Below, in pieces: positions 6,517-7,082 of a stretch of 7,082 bases of DNA; the first letter of the stretch is position 1; each line of letters begins with the position of its first letter. The translations under genes were made by a program, and so were the position numbers. The stretch spans positions 1 through 7,082 of the forward strand of contig CAIRDL010000394.1 of the NCBI GenBank assembly GCA_903877345.1, given 5' to 3'. The notes under the pieces are model-generated. The model made no database searches. It worked only from the letters and a program-made list of their open reading frames with translations, and was not told the origin of the DNA. Source of the DNA: an uncultured Oscillochloris sp. Lineage in GTDB: Bacteria; Chloroflexota; Chloroflexia; Chloroflexales; Chloroflexaceae.

Positions 6517-6525
6517 ACATATCTT

Positions 6526-7082
6526 ATGAGCGAGCGGTTGCTTGAGTTAGCCCGGTTGCGTGGCTACCTCACTTATGGTGACATTCTTGAAGCCTTTCCT
6601 CAGCCTGAACTGAACGTTGCTGAGGTTGACCAGCTCTATGCGTGCTTACAGGCCGAGGGGCTCAAAGTCGTCGAGTCGGCCGCCGAGCTGGAGCAAAACC
6701 CTAGCCCCGCTGACGAGGAGGCGCTGAGCGAGTTGCCTGATTTCACTGACATTGCGTTCGACGACCCTGTACGCATGTATCTCCAAGAAATTGGTCAGGT
6801 GCCTTTGCTCACCGCTGCCCAAGAGGTGACCCTGGCCAAGGCGATGGAGTCCGGCGATGCTGCCCGTGAGCGTCTGGAGCGCGAGGAGTATGCGACTGGG
6901 CGTGAACGCCTGCTGCTCGAACGCGCCTTCGGTCAAGGTCAGGATGCCCGCCAGCATCTGATCCAAGCCAATTTGCGCTTGGTAGTTTCAATTGCCAAAA
7001 AATACACCTCCTACGGCTTGACGATGATGGATTTGGTGCAGGAAGGAAACATTGGCCTGATGCGGGCGGTCGAGAAGTTCGA
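6526..7082 (+). CDS. sigA: RNA polymerase sigma factor, RpoD/SigA family (N-terminal part)
   Basis: The first 185 residues of a sigma-70 factor, cut by the window end. A region 1.1-like acidic segment occupies about 1-75 (MSERLLELARLRGYLTYGDI...). Region 1.2 follows (79-112, DDPVRMYLQEIGQVPLLTAAQE), then a short charged spacer (113-138). Regions 2.1-2.2 come next (141-185, ARQHLIQANLRLVVSIAKKY then DLVQEGNIGLMRAVEKF), the core RNA polymerase-binding surface. The DNA-binding regions 2.4 and 4 are beyond the edge. The region 1.1-like segment and the strong 1.2 match favour a housekeeping or close housekeeping-like factor. Several RpoD-like paralogues can occur in one genome, so the symbol is provisional. 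ATG at 6526 is the first start after the in-frame stop at 6487. Codons are less G/C-biased at the third position than in asnB. The gene has its own promoter and a long structured leader. Confidence 0.9.
   Translation, partial: MSERLLELARLRGYLTYGDILEAFPQPELNVAEVDQLYACLQAEGLKVVESAAELEQNPSPADEEALSELPDFTDIAFDDPVRMYLQEIGQVPLLTAAQEVTLAKAMESGDAARERLEREEYATGRERLLLERAFGQGQDARQHLIQANLRLVVSIAKKYTSYGLTMMDLVQEGNIGLMRAVEKF

Larger units (their letters stand above)
6206..6525 (+). promoter_or_regulatory. long structured 5' leader of the sigma-factor mRNA
   Basis: About 320 nt separate the predicted start site from the coding sequence. Stems visible in order are: 6259-6262/6283-6286 with 6267-6271/6278-6282; 6294-6298/6315-6319; 6324-6333/6344-6354 (terminator-like); 6379-6383/6388-6392 closed by a GCAA tetraloop; 6402-6406/6433-6437; 6456-6461/6466-6471 (GCCCGC, AGCA loop, GCGGGC); 6478-6485/6490-6498 with one bulge; and 6506-6509/6512-6515 around the ribosome binding site. 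It matches none of the riboswitches, 6S, SRP, RNase P or tmRNA consensus blocks I know. Stem predictions are by eye, without energies. Confidence 0.5.

Noticed and set aside
6206..6525. 6S, SRP, RNase P or tmRNA gene in the leader
   Set aside because: None of the diagnostic conserved blocks of these RNAs could be found on either strand.

Overview
The window looks like chromosomal DNA of a GC-rich bacterium, most likely a member of the Chloroflexota. This rests on three things: an RsbR-type STAS protein with a seven-helix membrane sensor, extended -10 promoters of the TGC-TAYART kind, and an RpoD/SigA-type sigma factor with a short acidic N-terminal region. The phylum is an inference from style and protein families; no rRNA or marker gene is complete here.

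Layout. Positions 1-294 hold an unresolved open frame running off the left edge and the promoter of the first operon. Positions 295-4077 (+) are three genes with overlapping ends: glutamine-dependent asparagine synthetase (asnB), a SAM-dependent methyltransferase and a GT4 glycosyltransferase. Such trios are typical of loci that build or decorate surface polysaccharides or glycans. Positions 4137-5948 (-) are a convergent two-gene unit. It is read from a PPOX/F420-type flavoprotein into a 7TM-PAS-STAS protein whose STAS domain is strikingly like stressosome RsbR. Positions 5949-6525 have no annotated large gene. They hold a strong sigma-70-type promoter at 6170-6199, then a leader of about 320 nt with several hairpins, one terminator-like, and a candidate 47-codon upstream ORF. 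From 6526 to the right edge is the first part of an RpoD/SigA-family sigma factor, cut by the window end.

How they work together. The plus-strand trio is probably one transcript for glycan assembly or modification. The minus-strand pair may be a redox-linked or membrane-sensing regulatory unit, but no partner kinase (RsbT) or phosphatase is in view. The most unusual part is the long structured leader of the sigma-factor gene. It suggests control of sigma-factor synthesis after transcription starts, by attenuation, leader-ORF translation or occlusion of the ribosome binding site. I saw no tRNA, rRNA, CRISPR array or complete mobile element.
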